Source of the DNA: Kerstersia similis
GTDB taxonomy: Bacteria > Pseudomonadota > Gammaproteobacteria > Burkholderiales > Burkholderiaceae_B
Direction of reading: 5' to 3'
DNA length: 5,439 nt
Assembly (NCBI RefSeq): GCF_965139615.1
Contig: NZ_CBCSIQ010000046.1
Location: 1-5,439 of the forward strand
Each line of letters begins with the position of its first letter. Positions within the stretch are counted from its first letter, which is position 1. Under the pieces are notes generated by a model. That model saw nothing but the letters and a program-made list of their open reading frames with translations. It was not told the DNA's origin and did not search any database. This document shows, piece after piece, positions 5,264-5,439 of the stretch. The position numbers and the translations under genes were made by a program.

Positions 5264-5439
5264 ATGAGCAAGCAGAACAAGTTTTCCCCTGAGGTTCGCG
5301 AACGCGCTGTGCGCCTGGTACAGGAGCACCGTGGGGAGTATCCGTCGCTGTGGGCGGCCGTCGAATCCATTGCGCCGAAGATCGGTTGCGTGCCGGCCAC
5401 GCTGCTGGATTGGGTCAAGCGCAGCGAGATCGACAGCGG
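5264..5439 (+). CDS. IS3-family transposase OrfA, N-terminal part
   Basis: The first 58 residues of a transposase OrfA are visible before the window edge. KFSPEVRERAVRLVQEHRGE (6-25) is the standard IS3 OrfA opening, and ESIAPKIGCVPATLLDWVKR (35-54) is its helix-turn-helix DNA-binding segment (HTH_Tnp_1 type). OrfA binds the element's ends; in IS3 elements it is normally joined to OrfB by a programmed -1 frameshift to give the full transposase, but that region lies outside the window. The ATG is supported by GGAG 5 nt upstream. The wording of the helix-turn-helix (ESIAPKIGC) is close to the IS51/IS407-like members as I remember them. The gene is GC-rich, about 70% in a counted 60-base stretch, unlike the R-M genes. 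Confidence 0.9.
   Translation, partial: MSKQNKFSPEVRERAVRLVQEHRGEYPSLWAAVESIAPKIGCVPATLLDWVKRSEIDS

Larger units (their letters stand above)
5211..5439 (+). mobile_element. Left end of a second IS3-family insertion sequence (partial)
   Basis: The sequence from TGAATCGTCCCGGG onwards looks like the left inverted repeat of an IS3-family element: it starts with TG, is followed within about 50 bp by the orfA start, and contains a hairpin typical of such ends. GC rises sharply from here. The three bases before it (GGC, 5208-5210) could be the target duplication. The element runs off the right edge, so its other end and integrity are unknown. Its end bases do not resemble those of the IS at 1-115. 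Confidence 0.65.

Noticed and set aside
1..5439. Composite transposon made of two copies of one IS flanking the R-M genes
   Set aside because: The visible ends differ in sequence: the left element's right end and the right element's left end are not versions of one inverted repeat. The elements are probably from different IS3 subgroups.

Overview
The window looks like an accessory, IS-rich stretch of a proteobacterial chromosome or plasmid. Both ends carry pieces of IS3-family insertion sequences, and the IS and kinase-like genes are GC-rich: hand counts give about 70% in a 60-base stretch of the right-hand transposase and about 63% in one of the P-loop gene. A gamma- or betaproteobacterium of the Xanthomonas/Pseudomonas/Burkholderia type would fit, but nothing here fixes the species. 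The central genes are clearly more AT-rich (sampled 60-base stretches of 37-62% GC), as expected for a block acquired by transfer.

Layout: (1) 1-115, the last codons and right end of an IS3-family element. (2) 150-689, minus strand, a small P-loop kinase-like protein of the adenylate kinase/FlaR-like type. (3) 690-1459, about 0.8 kb without a convincing gene, holding one perfect Shine-Dalgarno sequence ahead of tiny reading frames. (4) 1460-2359, plus strand, a probable type II restriction endonuclease of the AccI family. (5) 2337-4052, minus strand, its probable partner, an N6-adenine DNA methyltransferase with FTP, DPSVGPG and NPPY motifs and a C-terminal target-recognition region. The two genes converge and overlap at their 3' ends by 23 bp. 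(6) 4053-5210, about 1.15 kb with the methyltransferase promoter, a possible operator, a palindrome cluster, a 14-bp tandem duplication and possible gene remnants. (7) 5211-5439, the left end of a second, unrelated IS3-family element with the start of its orfA.

The functional core is a two-gene type II restriction-modification system. The methyltransferase would protect host DNA at the site that the endonuclease cuts. If the AccI assignment holds, the site would be GTMKAC. A by-eye scan found no GTMKAC in the whole window, where about five would be expected by chance, which is consistent with that specificity but does not prove it. The methyltransferase has a good -10 box and Shine-Dalgarno sequence, while the endonuclease has neither in clear form; this would favour methylation before cutting. 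I see no controller (C) protein gene. The system belongs to a known family, and I found no evidence for a wholly new kind of system.
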